A program made the position numbers and the translations under genes. This document shows positions 7,649 through 16,968 of a stretch of DNA of 64,000 nucleotides, piece after piece (position 1 is the stretch's first letter; every line of letters starts with the position of its first letter). The stretch lies in IMG/VR virus record IMGVR_UViG_3300025133_000027, positions 112,255-176,254 of that record; one strand, 5' to 3'. The notes under the pieces are model-generated. The model made no database searches. It was not told the origin of the DNA and was given only the letters and a program-made list of their open reading frames with translations. The stretch is from a virus.

Positions 7649-10000
7649 ATGCTAAAATTAACAATCAATAACAAAAAAAAACTAATAAGTGAAATTAAGG
7701 GTAACAACCAAAAACTAGAACAAGTTGTTTCTAGAATGGATAAAGGATACCTTGAAGACTATCTTGTAGATATTTTTGGTGATAAAAACAGGTTTGCTGT
7801 CCGGTCAGAAGTTAGTCTTGGCCTAACACACCCTGTATGGAAAAATATACTTTCATCGTTTGAGATTGATAAAAAAGGAATTTCTAGGTGGTGGTATTAT
7901 AATGAATATACTAAAAATACGGAAACTAAAAGTAAAAAACTTGGTAAGCACTTAACAGATCTTGTTAGGGTGTCTAAGCCTCTGCTGGCAATTCGTGAAA
8001 AGAGAGACGAGGACTTTTTCAAGTTGTCGGACTTGAGATTTAATCTGAGGAAAGTTGCGCAAGATCTTAGGGATGAGGCCATTAATACTTTAAGGTATCC
8101 TGGGTCAAGGGCAACCTTGGAGCGGGATGCTGGTGTTCCTTTTAATGCAAGAGCGGAAGGTGCCATTATACAATTTTTTGAAATCAATAGAGAAGAATTA
8201 TACGAAGTTTTTGCTTTCTTTGACAAAATCGCTTTTGGTGCGTTTAAAGATAATTATGAAGTTTATGCAGAAACAAAAGCTCAAGAAGAGAAAGCTCTTA
8301 CTCTTATCGGGTTCGTTATTGAAGAGTTTGATTACATTATCGATAATCCACAATTATATAATGCATCAATTATGAAACAAAAACTAGGCGCATTAGAGAA
8401 GGAAATAGTTAAGAGAAGAGAATGGCTTGCAAGAAATGAAAAACATGAAGAGGAAGAGATATCGGCTATAAAAAAGTTTAAAAACTTTGGTGGCGAAAAT
8501 CGGCTATTAAAAAAGTATCAAACAATGTTAGATTGGTGGAATAAAAACTCAGAAGAAGCACTTAGAGATCTCAATGGTGAATCAACTAAAGACCCTGGGT
8601 TTGTCTATATCTTTTCAAAACATCCAATTGATGTCCTGAGAATGGGCGATCATGATGGTATTACATCATGCCACTCCCCATCACAAGGATATTTTAAATG
8701 CGCAGTAGCTGATGCGAAAGGTGGCGGTGCTGTCGTATATTTAATCAACTCAGACCAATATGATGTGCTTAACAGGGTTAATAGCAATTGGGAGAGGAGC
8801 AAAGAAGAAATCTTCTTTGATAAAGATCGCCCAGATAACCAAAACATGGAAGACGAAATCTCGAAAGGTAAGCTTGTTCCAAGTGCAAGATTCAGAATCC
8901 GAAGAATTGTTCATTATGAAAATGGAAGACCTGCAAGAGATTTTGGCGTGCCAGAGCTTCGAATTTATTCAAATAAGTTTACAGAGATAGGCGAAACTGT
9001 TCGGGCGAAGTTTCTAAAAGAAATAACAATAATTCTTAGAGATTTACAGAAAGAAGTCTTTCAGGCAGGTTTACCAGATGAAGAAGATCTAAAACTAGCT
9101 GGTGGTGATTATCAAGATACACCTCCTTCCAAACTATTCAAAAACTTCTTTGGATTAGAGTATGTGTCATCATATGTTCTTGATAATCATCCACTTGAGA
9201 ATAAGGCAAATAGCACAAAACACTTATTTGCTCACTTTAAGAAAATATACGCCATTAATGAGGAATCCGAAGCTCATTCTAACCATACAACTTATAATTT
9301 TTATTCAAGCTTTGCCGAACACCCAGAGGATCGGGTATATCCAAACGAAACGGGGATGCCTTGGCGGGTGCAGTATTTTGAAGGAGGAAACAATGGAGAT
9401 TCTCTTCAATTTGACATTGAAGACCCATTTCCAGGACTTGGAACTAAAGTTGGCTTTCTGATGCCACTCAACAAACACCAATCCAATAGATTTATTATGA
9501 GCTCCTATGTTGATCAGGAATTCCGAGGCTTTGTTATTGAACAATTTGTTAAATCTATATCATCTAAACCTTCTTATCTTAGAGCTAGGTGTTATAACCT
9601 AGAAGAAAACAATATTTTTGCTATTGATTTTGATGGAGATAAACAAGTCTTTAGTTTTCGTGGTATTGAGTTTTCATTTTCAGATTCTAAAGAAGACATA
9701 TTAAGCAAATTGATAGAACATAGAGATAGCGAAATCAAGGCTTACGACAAGGTTAGTCAAAAATCGAAAAGAATTCTGGCCAAAAAGAATATAAACCCGA
9801 CAAGCATAGTCAATAAAAATTTCGCATCAATCATTGCAACTTTCGAAAGCACCGACGAGTATTATCTTAAAAGTTTCTTCACTTCACTCGTTCAGAACTA
9901 TAGAAACTTTAAGAAACAAGAAGCAATTCTTAGAGACGTTATTTTTGCTATCCAAAAACTTAATCCAGACTTTAGATTTGAATATAAATATTTAGAATGA
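7649..10000 (+). CDS. large late protein of unknown function
   Basis: A 783-residue soluble protein under a late-type motif and between capsid and neck genes. The N-terminal third is helical and charged. A central block looks enzyme-like: DVLRMGDHDGITSCHS then CAVADAKGGGAVVYLI (about residues 328-370), with conserved-looking Asp, Cys, His and Gly residues. A further basic region and a C-terminal helical part follow. I have a faint impression that similar TSCHS/AKGGG blocks occur in other large myovirus proteins, but cannot name a function. It may be a virion or injected protein. Confidence 0.75.
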   Translation: MLKLTINNKKKLISEIKGNNQKLEQVVSRMDKGYLEDYLVDIFGDKNRFAVRSEVSLGLTHPVWKNILSSFEIDKKGISRWWYYNEYTKNTETKSKKLGKHLTDLVRVSKPLLAIREKRDEDFFKLSDLRFNLRKVAQDLRDEAINTLRYPGSRATLERDAGVPFNARAEGAIIQFFEINREELYEVFAFFDKIAFGAFKDNYEVYAETKAQEEKALTLIGFVIEEFDYIIDNPQLYNASIMKQKLGALEKEIVKRREWLARNEKHEEEEISAIKKFKNFGGENRLLKKYQTMLDWWNKNSEEALRDLNGESTKDPGFVYIFSKHPIDVLRMGDHDGITSCHSPSQGYFKCAVADAKGGGAVVYLINSDQYDVLNRVNSNWERSKEEIFFDKDRPDNQNMEDEISKGKLVPSARFRIRRIVHYENGRPARDFGVPELRIYSNKFTEIGETVRAKFLKEITIILRDLQKEVFQAGLPDEEDLKLAGGDYQDTPPSKLFKNFFGLEYVSSYVLDNHPLENKANSTKHLFAHFKKIYAINEESEAHSNHTTYNFYSSFAEHPEDRVYPNETGMPWRVQYFEGGNNGDSLQFDIEDPFPGLGTKVGFLMPLNKHQSNRFIMSSYVDQEFRGFVIEQFVKSISSKPSYLRARCYNLEENNIFAIDFDGDKQVFSFRGIEFSFSDSKEDILSKLIEHRDSEIKAYDKVSQKSKRILAKKNINPTSIVNKNFASIIATFESTDEYYLKSFFTSLVQNYRNFKKQEAILRDVIFAIQKLNPDFRFEYKYLE

Positions 10001-10025
10001 TCTAGTTATAAAAGAGGGACCATAG

Positions 10026-11273
10026 ATGTCACAACCAATATTAACTCCAGCGAGTACAACAAGTACCACAATTTTATCAGCTTCAGCAACGCCTGCGGAG
10101 GCTGCTGCTTATGCTTTTAAAGCAGACGCTTATGCAGCAAATCAATATTTTTTATCAGGAGCGGCGGATCAGGTATCTTATACATATAAGAGATTGGGTG
10201 GCGATGTTCTTGATATCGAAATTGTTAATGATATGGTCTTCGAAGCATATGAAGAAGCAGTTGTGGAATATAGTTATCTTGTTAATATTCATCAAGCAAA
10301 AAATGCACTCCCGAGTCTTCTTGGAGACACTACAGGAAGTTTTGATCATACAGGACAATTAATATCAGGCGATTCCCTTGAAAACATTAATGTCGAGTTA
10401 AAGTATCCAAGGTTTGAAATGCCACATCCAAAAAGAGTCGGAATTGGACTTGGACGAGAAGGCGGGTTCGGTGGCGACGCTCAAATTCACACAGGTTCTT
10501 TTACTCCGGTGGTAAGACAGCAAGAATACGATCTACAGGCTTTAGTGTCTGATAGCCATCCAACTCTTGATATTGGAAATAAAAGAATTGTTATTCAAAC
10601 AGTATATTATAAGACTCCAAGAACTATGTGGAGGTTCTTTTCATATTATGGTGGCTTGAATGTTGTTGGAAACCTTATGGACTATGGACAATACTCAGAC
10701 CGCTCTACATATGAGATTGTTCCAACTTGGCAAAATAAGTTGCAGGCCATGCAGTTTGAAGACTCTTTATATACAAGAACTTCACACTACTCTTATGATG
10801 TGATTAATAATAGGTTGAGAATATTTCCAACTCCAGAAGCTTCATTGTATCCAGATAAGATTTATTTTAGATTTTATGTCCCAGCAGATGCTTGGGTTGA
10901 AGAGGCTGATCGCCAAACTGGCACTTCTGGTATCAACAATATGAATACACTTCCTTTTGCTAACGTACCATATACAAGCATCAACTCAATTGGCAAGCAG
11001 TGGATTCGTAGATATGGCTTTTCTGTGGCTAAAAGGATGCTTGGACGGGTGCGCTCCAAATTGGACAGCCTCCCCTTCTCAGGGCAAGATGTGACCCTGG
11101 ATGGGAAAGACCTCATTTCAGAGGCAACAGAGGAACAAGAAAAGCTCAGAGAAGAGCTTAAAACTGTTCTTGACGAGCTTACTTATAATCAAGTGGCAGA
11201 GAATCAAGCAAAGATGGTCGAGGATTCCAGGAAGGCTATACGCGGAACACCTCTTAAGATTTACGTGGGATAA
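10026..11273 (+). CDS. 13: neck protein, T4 gp13-like
   Basis: A 415-residue protein at the head of the neck-tail gene group. After a Ser/Thr/Ala-rich N-terminus, the segment YTYKRLGGDVLDIEIVND followed by VFEAYEEAVVEYSY (about residues 52-88) matches the pattern of gp13-type proteins (a basic-LG-x-P/D-hydrophobic stretch, then an acidic helix carrying EA..Y). In T4 gp13 and gp14 seal the filled head for tail joining. It is longer than T4 gp13 (309), with an added beta-rich middle and a helical C-terminus. The order gp13-gp14-gp15-sheath that follows supports the call. Confidence 0.7.
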   Translation: MSQPILTPASTTSTTILSASATPAEAAAYAFKADAYAANQYFLSGAADQVSYTYKRLGGDVLDIEIVNDMVFEAYEEAVVEYSYLVNIHQAKNALPSLLGDTTGSFDHTGQLISGDSLENINVELKYPRFEMPHPKRVGIGLGREGGFGGDAQIHTGSFTPVVRQQEYDLQALVSDSHPTLDIGNKRIVIQTVYYKTPRTMWRFFSYYGGLNVVGNLMDYGQYSDRSTYEIVPTWQNKLQAMQFEDSLYTRTSHYSYDVINNRLRIFPTPEASLYPDKIYFRFYVPADAWVEEADRQTGTSGINNMNTLPFANVPYTSINSIGKQWIRRYGFSVAKRMLGRVRSKLDSLPFSGQDVTLDGKDLISEATEEQEKLREELKTVLDELTYNQVAENQAKMVEDSRKAIRGTPLKIYVG

Positions 11274-11278
11274 AAGTT

Positions 11279-11479
11279 ATGTTTGAAAAGTGGAAACTAT
11301 TTCTCGAAGCAAAATGCAAGACTCCTGGCGCAATCTATCACTTTAATATTAATAATAAAAGTGTTGGAGTTGAGGTAGAGTTGCCCTCTGAAATCGATCT
11401 TGATGAAGAGAAGGCTAAAGAACTTGAAAATGAAATACATGATGCACTAGAGAACATATTAGCGAGGTTTTTTGAATAA
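11279..11479 (+). CDS. small acidic hypothetical protein
   Basis: A 66-residue protein starting MFEKWKLFLEAKC, with a beta segment (AIYHFNINNKSVGVEVELPSE cut here) and a C-terminal acidic helix. It sits between the two neck genes and its stop overlaps the next start by one base. Function unknown. Confidence 0.6.
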   Translation: MFEKWKLFLEAKCKTPGAIYHFNINNKSVGVEVELPSEIDLDEEKAKELENEIHDALENILARFFE

Positions 11480-11964
11480 TGGCAGACGAATGGACACAAC
11501 CAGCAGCACCTCCTTCACCTCTTTTTACTGGAAAGAAAGAAAAGGATTTTGTTAAACAAGTAGCTGACGAAGTTATAGAAAGAGTTATTGGGCAAGCAAT
11601 TATGTATTACCCAATAAGTATTGAAGATACCAACTTTCATCCCCTATATGGTGAAGCGATCGAAAAAACATTCCTTCCACCAGTCAGAGTGTATGCATTG
11701 GTTGAGTTAACAGAATATGTAACAGAAACAACAGATTTGGGTGTTGACCATAGGTCTTCCATTGTTGTTAACTTTCATAAGCGACGCTTAACTGAGGATC
11801 AAAATCTGTATGTCAGAGAAGGTGATTTCGTGCTCTATGACGATATCTATTATGAAATTGTAATGATCGGGGAACCAAGAAGGCTATTTGGTCAGATGGA
11901 CTCCCGAATTGAAATCTCAGCAACCTGTATTAGAGCTAGAGATGGGAAGTTTAACGCGAAATGA
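11479..11964 (+). CDS. 14: neck protein, T4 gp14-like
   Basis: A 161-residue protein with the pattern IMYYPISIEDTNFHPLYGEA then FLPPVRVYALVEL, which corresponds to the region of gp14-type neck proteins where a Tyr-Tyr-Pro segment leads into an acidic residue block and a strand. The later GDFVLYDDIYYEI is typical of small beta-barrel head-closure proteins. T4 gp14 is 256 residues, so this is a shorter form. Neighbours gp13-like and gp15-like support the assignment. Confidence 0.65.
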   Translation: MADEWTQPAAPPSPLFTGKKEKDFVKQVADEVIERVIGQAIMYYPISIEDTNFHPLYGEAIEKTFLPPVRVYALVELTEYVTETTDLGVDHRSSIVVNFHKRRLTEDQNLYVREGDFVLYDDIYYEIVMIGEPRRLFGQMDSRIEISATCIRARDGKFNAK

Positions 11965-12752
11965 AAACACTAGTTTATGTGCCATCAACAATAGAAACAG
12001 TAGATTACGCTCTGTATGACTGGTTAGAAGGTCTCAATATCAAAACGAGAACTAATAGTGGAGTCAGAGTGGTTCCGTTGGTATGGCTTTCCTCAGAAAG
12101 AGTCTTTCAGGTTAAGAATGATAAAGATTTACGAGAAGTAGATTCAAATTCAATTATCTTGCCAATTATAACAATTGAAAGAACATCTATGTCTAAAACT
12201 CCTGCCGGTGAGAGAGCTTTTCCTGGAAACGTGTTTCCGGTTAATGACCATCGCAAAGGGGCTGTAACTATATATAAGAAAATAGTTCAAGATAAGACTG
12301 CCAACTTTGCGAATGCAGATTCAAAACGAGTATATGGGCAAAACAACTTCCCTTTTGACAACAAGAAGGTGGTTAATAAGGCTATCTCCATCCCATATCC
12401 AGTCTTTATGAATATGAACTATACGATTAAGATTAGAACAGATTACTTACAACAGATGAATGAAGCAACAACTCCGTTTTATAGATATACAAGTGGTATC
12501 AATCAGTTTATTGTAAAACGTGATGGACATCGATATGAGGCCTTTCTTGATGATGACTTTCCGATTGAAAGTAATGCCTCTGGTTTAGGTGAGGAAGAAA
12601 AGAAGTTTGAAGCAACAATATCGATTAAGGTTTTAGGTTATTTAAGCTCAGACGATACTAATCAAGAATCCCCAGAAGTCGTAGTAAGAGAAAATGCAGT
12701 TCAAGTAAGAATGCAAAGAGAACGGAGCGTCCTAGACAGCGAATCTTTTTAG
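11961..12752 (+). CDS. 15: tail completion / sheath terminator, T4 gp15-like
   Basis: A 263-residue protein (T4 gp15: 272) that in T4 caps the top of the tail and joins it to the neck. Visible family-like pattern: an N-terminal helix Y.LYDWLEGLNIKTR, then VRVVPLVWLSSERVF and IILPIITIERTSM, with a second half holding IPYPVFMNMNYTIKIRTDY. It overlaps the gp14-like gene by 4 bp and is followed by a late motif and the sheath gene, as in T4 synteny. Confidence 0.7.
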   Translation: MKTLVYVPSTIETVDYALYDWLEGLNIKTRTNSGVRVVPLVWLSSERVFQVKNDKDLREVDSNSIILPIITIERTSMSKTPAGERAFPGNVFPVNDHRKGAVTIYKKIVQDKTANFANADSKRVYGQNNFPFDNKKVVNKAISIPYPVFMNMNYTIKIRTDYLQQMNEATTPFYRYTSGINQFIVKRDGHRYEAFLDDDFPIESNASGLGEEEKKFEATISIKVLGYLSSDDTNQESPEVVVRENAVQVRMQRERSVLDSESF

Positions 12753-12780
12753 ATGTTATCGAAATTGAGTCTTTATCAAA

Positions 12781-12789
12781 CTATTTATT
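12781..12789 (+). promoter_or_regulatory. putative late promoter motif
   Basis: AAACTATTTATTG, one base off the common form, lies 41 bp before the sheath start. TTAGGAGC just before the ATG is the ribosome binding site. Confidence 0.5.
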
Positions 12790-12829
12790 GTAGTGATTGC
12801 ACACGAGATCTATTTAGGAGCAATTTATA

Positions 12830-15799
12830 ATGGCAGAATCAGCAAAGAATTTTCATTTCAGATCCCCTGGGATTAAGACACAAGAAATCGACCAATCGGA
12901 GATCCCAAACGCTGCGGAAGCACTTGGACCCGTAATTATTGGACGTGCAAAACGCGGACCAGCGTTTAAACCTGTTAAAGTCAACTCCTTTGATGAGTTT
13001 GTTAAGATCTTTGGCGAGCCTGTTGCTGGTGGAACTTCAAATGATGTTTGGAGAGACGGCAATCTTACCTCCCCAATGTATGGAGTCTATGGCGCACAGT
13101 CTTGGTTAAAGAATGGTGAAGCTCTTACCTATGTTAGAGTTCTTGGTGATGCAAGTCCACAAGCAACTTCAGCCGGAAAGGCTGGTTGGACTGCTGGAGC
13201 TATTGGGACAGCGAAAGAGGCTGGTGGAGCTTACGGACTGTTTGTATTCCCATCTTCAAGTGCTGGCAACGTAGCTACTGCTCATTTGACAGGTGCTCTT
13301 GCTGCTGTCTTTTACATGGCCACAGGCTCAGGTGCTCCACAACTATCTGGTAACATCTATGCTGCACCAGGGCCAGTCGGTGCTACAACAGCAAGCAACT
13401 CTATCCTAATCGAAAGTAATAATTCAGGAGATTTTGTAATTCAATTTACAGGCTCTAACTTACCATCAAGTAAGACAACTTTTTCGATGACAAAGACGAA
13501 AGGCAACTTCATCAGAAAGGTATTTAATACCAACCCAACTCTTCTTGGAAGAAACAGTGAAACAGATGGTCAAGTTAACTATTTCCTAGGTGAAACCTAC
13601 GAAGATACTTACAAGAGCGCAGTTTCAACAGGCTCTTATTTTACTGGTAGCGGTACTATCAGTTCTACTAAGTATGTCGGTGTTATCTTAGGCCTAATGA
13701 GTGGAAGTTCGGTAGCAAACCACTCTATTAATCAAAACAGAGCACTACAAAGCTCAACTCTTCCAAAATCAGGTTGGTTCTTTACTCAGCATTTGTCACA
13801 AGATACTGGTAGTTTTGATCCATCTAGCACAACTTTCTTTACAGATGGTACTGTAAAGAAGTTATTCAGATTCGTAGGTTTAGATACTGGCGAAGATCTT
13901 CAGAATAACTTCAAAGTATCTATCGCTAACATTAAGCCATCATCTAATGAAGATGTAGAGCCTTATGGAACTTTCGATGTTGAAGTTCGTAGAATTCACG
14001 ACACTGATGAAAATATTTCCATGGTTGAAAGATACGTTGGGTGCACTCTGGACGTAAGCGCAGAATCTTACATTCTTAATGTAATCGGTGATAAGTACAC
14101 AGAATACGACGATACAAAAGCTCGACTTATCGAGAAAGGCTCCTACCCAAATAAGTCTAAATACATTAGAGTTGAAATCAACTCAGAGTTTGAGAGTGGT
14201 TTCGAGCCATCATATGTTCCTTTCGGAATTACAGGTCCTACAAAGTATAAAAACATTGACATCGATTCCGATAGTGCATTACGCGATGCAACTACTGCTT
14301 GGGTTACTGGTGGAACTAGCGCAGTATATGGAGCTTCGGCAGATGCAATAGTCACAGGCTCGGGTGCTGACATTCCTAACTTAAAGATTATGTTCCCAGA
14401 AGTTCCTGTTAGAACATCAACCTCGACACTTACTAATATTAGACAAGGATATTGGGGTGCATACTTAACTCCTGATGGAACAGACGCTTTTAACAATTCA
14501 GTAAAAGACCACATTAGGTGCAAGCCAACTAATGTTGCTAACCATGATGAAGATACTTCAACAGTTTATCAATGGGTTATCTCACTTGACAACGTTAAGT
14601 ATGATACAGCACCTGCTGCTAGTGCAAAAGGAGTTGGGACACTTGTTTACAGCAACTCTGCTAGGTATGATGGTTATTCGCTAACAGCAACAGCATCATT
14701 GCCAACTAACTACCCTGATAGTAGCGATGCCCTGCTTTCTTACAAAGCACCACTCGCTCTTGGAGTTGGTAATCTTACTTCAGTATTCTATGGTGGAACT
14801 AACGGCTTTGATATTACAGAGTCCGACCCTCTGAGAAATTCAAAGATTGCAACATCACCAACTTTAACAACAGATCCAGTTTATTACTCTTACAGAAGAG
14901 CGATTGACACGGTAAAGCATCCAGAAATTGCAGAGTATCACTTGATTGCAATCCCTGGAATGAATAACGAGAGTCTAAACAAAACTTTGGTAAACAACTC
15001 TGCTGAGAGATCTGATGCTCTTGCTGTCATCGACATTGAAGAGAGTTACTTGCCTCCTCATGAGAGACTTTATGATTCTAGTGATAGAAATGCTGCTCAA
15101 ATGGGTGATATTCAAACAGCTCTTGAAACATTTAAGAGTTGGAAGATGAACTCAAGTTATGGCGCTGCTTATTACCCATGGGTTCAGATTAGAGACTCAA
15201 TTAGTGAGAAATCTGTATGGGTCCCACCTTCTGTTGCTGCCCTAGGAGCTCTGGCTTACACTGACAAGGTTGGTGGTCAATGGCAAGCTCCTGCTGGTTT
15301 CAACCGAGCAGGCCTCTCAAGTGGCGAAGCTGGTCTTCCAGTAAGCAACGTAGCTCTTAAACTCTTTAGTTCTGATAGAGATGACCTATATGACATCAAT
15401 ATCAACCCAATCGCTTCATTCCCAAACCAGGGTGTTGTAATTTGGGGTCAAAAGACTTTGCAGGTTAAGAGAAGTGGACTTGATAGAGTTAACGTCAGAA
15501 GACTAATGTTGCACCTTAAGAGAGGAATCTCACTTATCGGTGACACAGTTTTGTTTGAGCCAAACCTTGATGACACTTGGAAGAACTTCAAGAGACAAGC
15601 AGAGCCATTTTTGGCAGAAATTAAGGCGAAATTCGGCTTGGTAGATTATAAGCTTGTTCTCGATGAAACAACAACAACACCTGATCTAGTCGATCAGAAC
15701 ATAATGTATGTTCAAATTTGGGTTAAACCAGCGAAATCAATTGAATTTATTGCAGTTGACTTCTATTTAACTACATCAGGCGCTACATTTAATGGATAA
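12830..15799 (+). CDS. 18: tail sheath protein, T4 gp18-like
   Basis: A 989-residue contractile sheath protein. The N-terminus has the standard opening FRSPGIKTQEID followed by GPVIIGRAKRGPAF and a DEFVKIFGEP block. The C-terminal region carries the conserved polymer core: NVRRLMLHLKRGIS, LFEPNLDDTWKNFKRQAEPFL and VDFYLTTSGATFNG. At 989 residues it is half again as long as T4 gp18 (659); the extra length lies in the variable middle, which would form outward-facing domains. Directly followed by the tube gene. Confidence 0.95.
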   Translation: MAESAKNFHFRSPGIKTQEIDQSEIPNAAEALGPVIIGRAKRGPAFKPVKVNSFDEFVKIFGEPVAGGTSNDVWRDGNLTSPMYGVYGAQSWLKNGEALTYVRVLGDASPQATSAGKAGWTAGAIGTAKEAGGAYGLFVFPSSSAGNVATAHLTGALAAVFYMATGSGAPQLSGNIYAAPGPVGATTASNSILIESNNSGDFVIQFTGSNLPSSKTTFSMTKTKGNFIRKVFNTNPTLLGRNSETDGQVNYFLGETYEDTYKSAVSTGSYFTGSGTISSTKYVGVILGLMSGSSVANHSINQNRALQSSTLPKSGWFFTQHLSQDTGSFDPSSTTFFTDGTVKKLFRFVGLDTGEDLQNNFKVSIANIKPSSNEDVEPYGTFDVEVRRIHDTDENISMVERYVGCTLDVSAESYILNVIGDKYTEYDDTKARLIEKGSYPNKSKYIRVEINSEFESGFEPSYVPFGITGPTKYKNIDIDSDSALRDATTAWVTGGTSAVYGASADAIVTGSGADIPNLKIMFPEVPVRTSTSTLTNIRQGYWGAYLTPDGTDAFNNSVKDHIRCKPTNVANHDEDTSTVYQWVISLDNVKYDTAPAASAKGVGTLVYSNSARYDGYSLTATASLPTNYPDSSDALLSYKAPLALGVGNLTSVFYGGTNGFDITESDPLRNSKIATSPTLTTDPVYYSYRRAIDTVKHPEIAEYHLIAIPGMNNESLNKTLVNNSAERSDALAVIDIEESYLPPHERLYDSSDRNAAQMGDIQTALETFKSWKMNSSYGAAYYPWVQIRDSISEKSVWVPPSVAALGALAYTDKVGGQWQAPAGFNRAGLSSGEAGLPVSNVALKLFSSDRDDLYDININPIASFPNQGVVIWGQKTLQVKRSGLDRVNVRRLMLHLKRGISLIGDTVLFEPNLDDTWKNFKRQAEPFLAEIKAKFGLVDYKLVLDETTTTPDLVDQNIMYVQIWVKPAKSIEFIAVDFYLTTSGATFNG

Positions 15800-15811
15800 G
15801 GAGAATAGATA

Positions 15812-16333
15812 ATGGCAACACCAATTTGGTCCCCAACCGCAGAGCCGATAAGAAAATTTAAGTTCTTATTAAATATCGCTGGTATTCCAACGTATATGAT
15901 TAAGACTTCCGACAGGCCACAGCAGACTATTGGGCAGCAAGAACACAAGTTCTTAGCTCAGACTTATAAGTTCCCTGGACAAGTTACCTGGAATGACATT
16001 GGAGTTACAATGGTTGATCTTGTTGATGTTGAAGCTGCTAAGGTATTATACAAAGCAGTCAAAGCATCTGGTTATGTTGCTCCAAGTGATTACGATATGA
16101 GTGATAGCTCAAGTTCAAACTATTACAGAAGAACTCCTTCAAAGAGAAACGCTGTAAACTCACTTGGTAATGTAACTATCGAGATGCTAGATTCAGACGG
16201 TAAGGTTGTTGAAGAATGGAAGCTTCATAATGTCTGGATTAAAGACGTTAATAACGATGGAGTTGGATATGAAGATGAAGGCCTTATCAATTTAACACTG
16301 CAACTAGCTTATGATTGGGCTATTCTTACATAA
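15812..16333 (+). CDS. 19: tail tube protein, T4 gp19-like
   Basis: A 173-residue protein (T4 gp19: 163) forming the inner tail tube. Features of the family are an N-terminal F.FLLNIAGIPTYMIKTSDRP, the strand pair YKFPGQVTWNDIGVTMVD, and a C-terminal EWKLHNVWIKDVN followed by LQLAYDWA. It starts 13 bp after the sheath with GGAG upstream. A second, more diverged tube-type gene follows. Confidence 0.9.
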   Translation: MATPIWSPTAEPIRKFKFLLNIAGIPTYMIKTSDRPQQTIGQQEHKFLAQTYKFPGQVTWNDIGVTMVDLVDVEAAKVLYKAVKASGYVAPSDYDMSDSSSSNYYRRTPSKRNAVNSLGNVTIEMLDSDGKVVEEWKLHNVWIKDVNNDGVGYEDEGLINLTLQLAYDWAILT

Positions 16334-16334
16334 A

Positions 16335-16343
16335 CTATTTTAC
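16335..16343 (+). promoter_or_regulatory. degenerate late-type motif
   Basis: AAACTATTTTACA between the two tube genes differs from the recurrent late motif by an inserted T and a final base. It may give extra transcription of the second tube gene, or be coincidental. Confidence 0.3.
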
Positions 16344-16357
16344 AGGCTATTTAGAGT

Positions 16358-16960
16358 ATGGCATTTAAGTTAAATTTAGATTTACCCGGAGAGCTTGCTC
16401 GGTTTGCTTCTAATAAGCGGATCAAGCAGGCTCCTCTATTTCAAAAAGACATGTTCTTTGATGCTCAACAGGCACATCGATTCTTTTTGAATATGCATGG
16501 TATTAAAGCAGCATACATTTCAAATGTTGAAAGACCTTCCTATTCAATAGGAACAGAACAATATGTCTACCTAAACCATAAATTAAATTACCCAGGCCTA
16601 ATTGAGTGGAGCCCTATTTCACTTACAATTAGAGAAATCTATACACCAGAAGCTTTTGGCTCTGTTTTGAGTAATCTAATGGCTAAATTAACTCATATTT
16701 CTTATGAGACACCAACAGATCTTAGTCCAGATTTTGCAAAAAATATCTCAAAACAGAATTTAACTCTTGCTATGGAAAATACTATAATAGAATCTCTTGA
16801 TCATAATGGAGTAACCCATGAAGCCTGGAAGCTTCACGGTGCCATGATAACATCTCTGAAGCCTTCACGACTATCCTATGAAGAGGACTCTCTTACGGGC
16901 ATTGATGTTACGATTGCTTATGATTGGGCCGACTATGCCTTCAAGGGCGTCTTTTTATAG
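16358..16960 (+). CDS. second tail tube-type protein
   Basis: A 200-residue paralogue of the preceding tube protein: both share the block YNHK/YKF-PG followed by W..I..T and a near-identical C-terminal arrangement EAWKLHGAMI then GIDVTIAYDWADY. The N-terminus is different and longer. In T4 the tube is started by gp54 and gp48, which have tube-like folds, so this copy may be a tube initiator, a distal tube ring or a baseplate-tube adaptor. Which one cannot be told from sequence alone. Confidence 0.75.
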   Translation: MAFKLNLDLPGELARFASNKRIKQAPLFQKDMFFDAQQAHRFFLNMHGIKAAYISNVERPSYSIGTEQYVYLNHKLNYPGLIEWSPISLTIREIYTPEAFGSVLSNLMAKLTHISYETPTDLSPDFAKNISKQNLTLAMENTIIESLDHNGVTHEAWKLHGAMITSLKPSRLSYEEDSLTGIDVTIAYDWADYAFKGVFL

Positions 16961-16968
16961 AGGATTAA

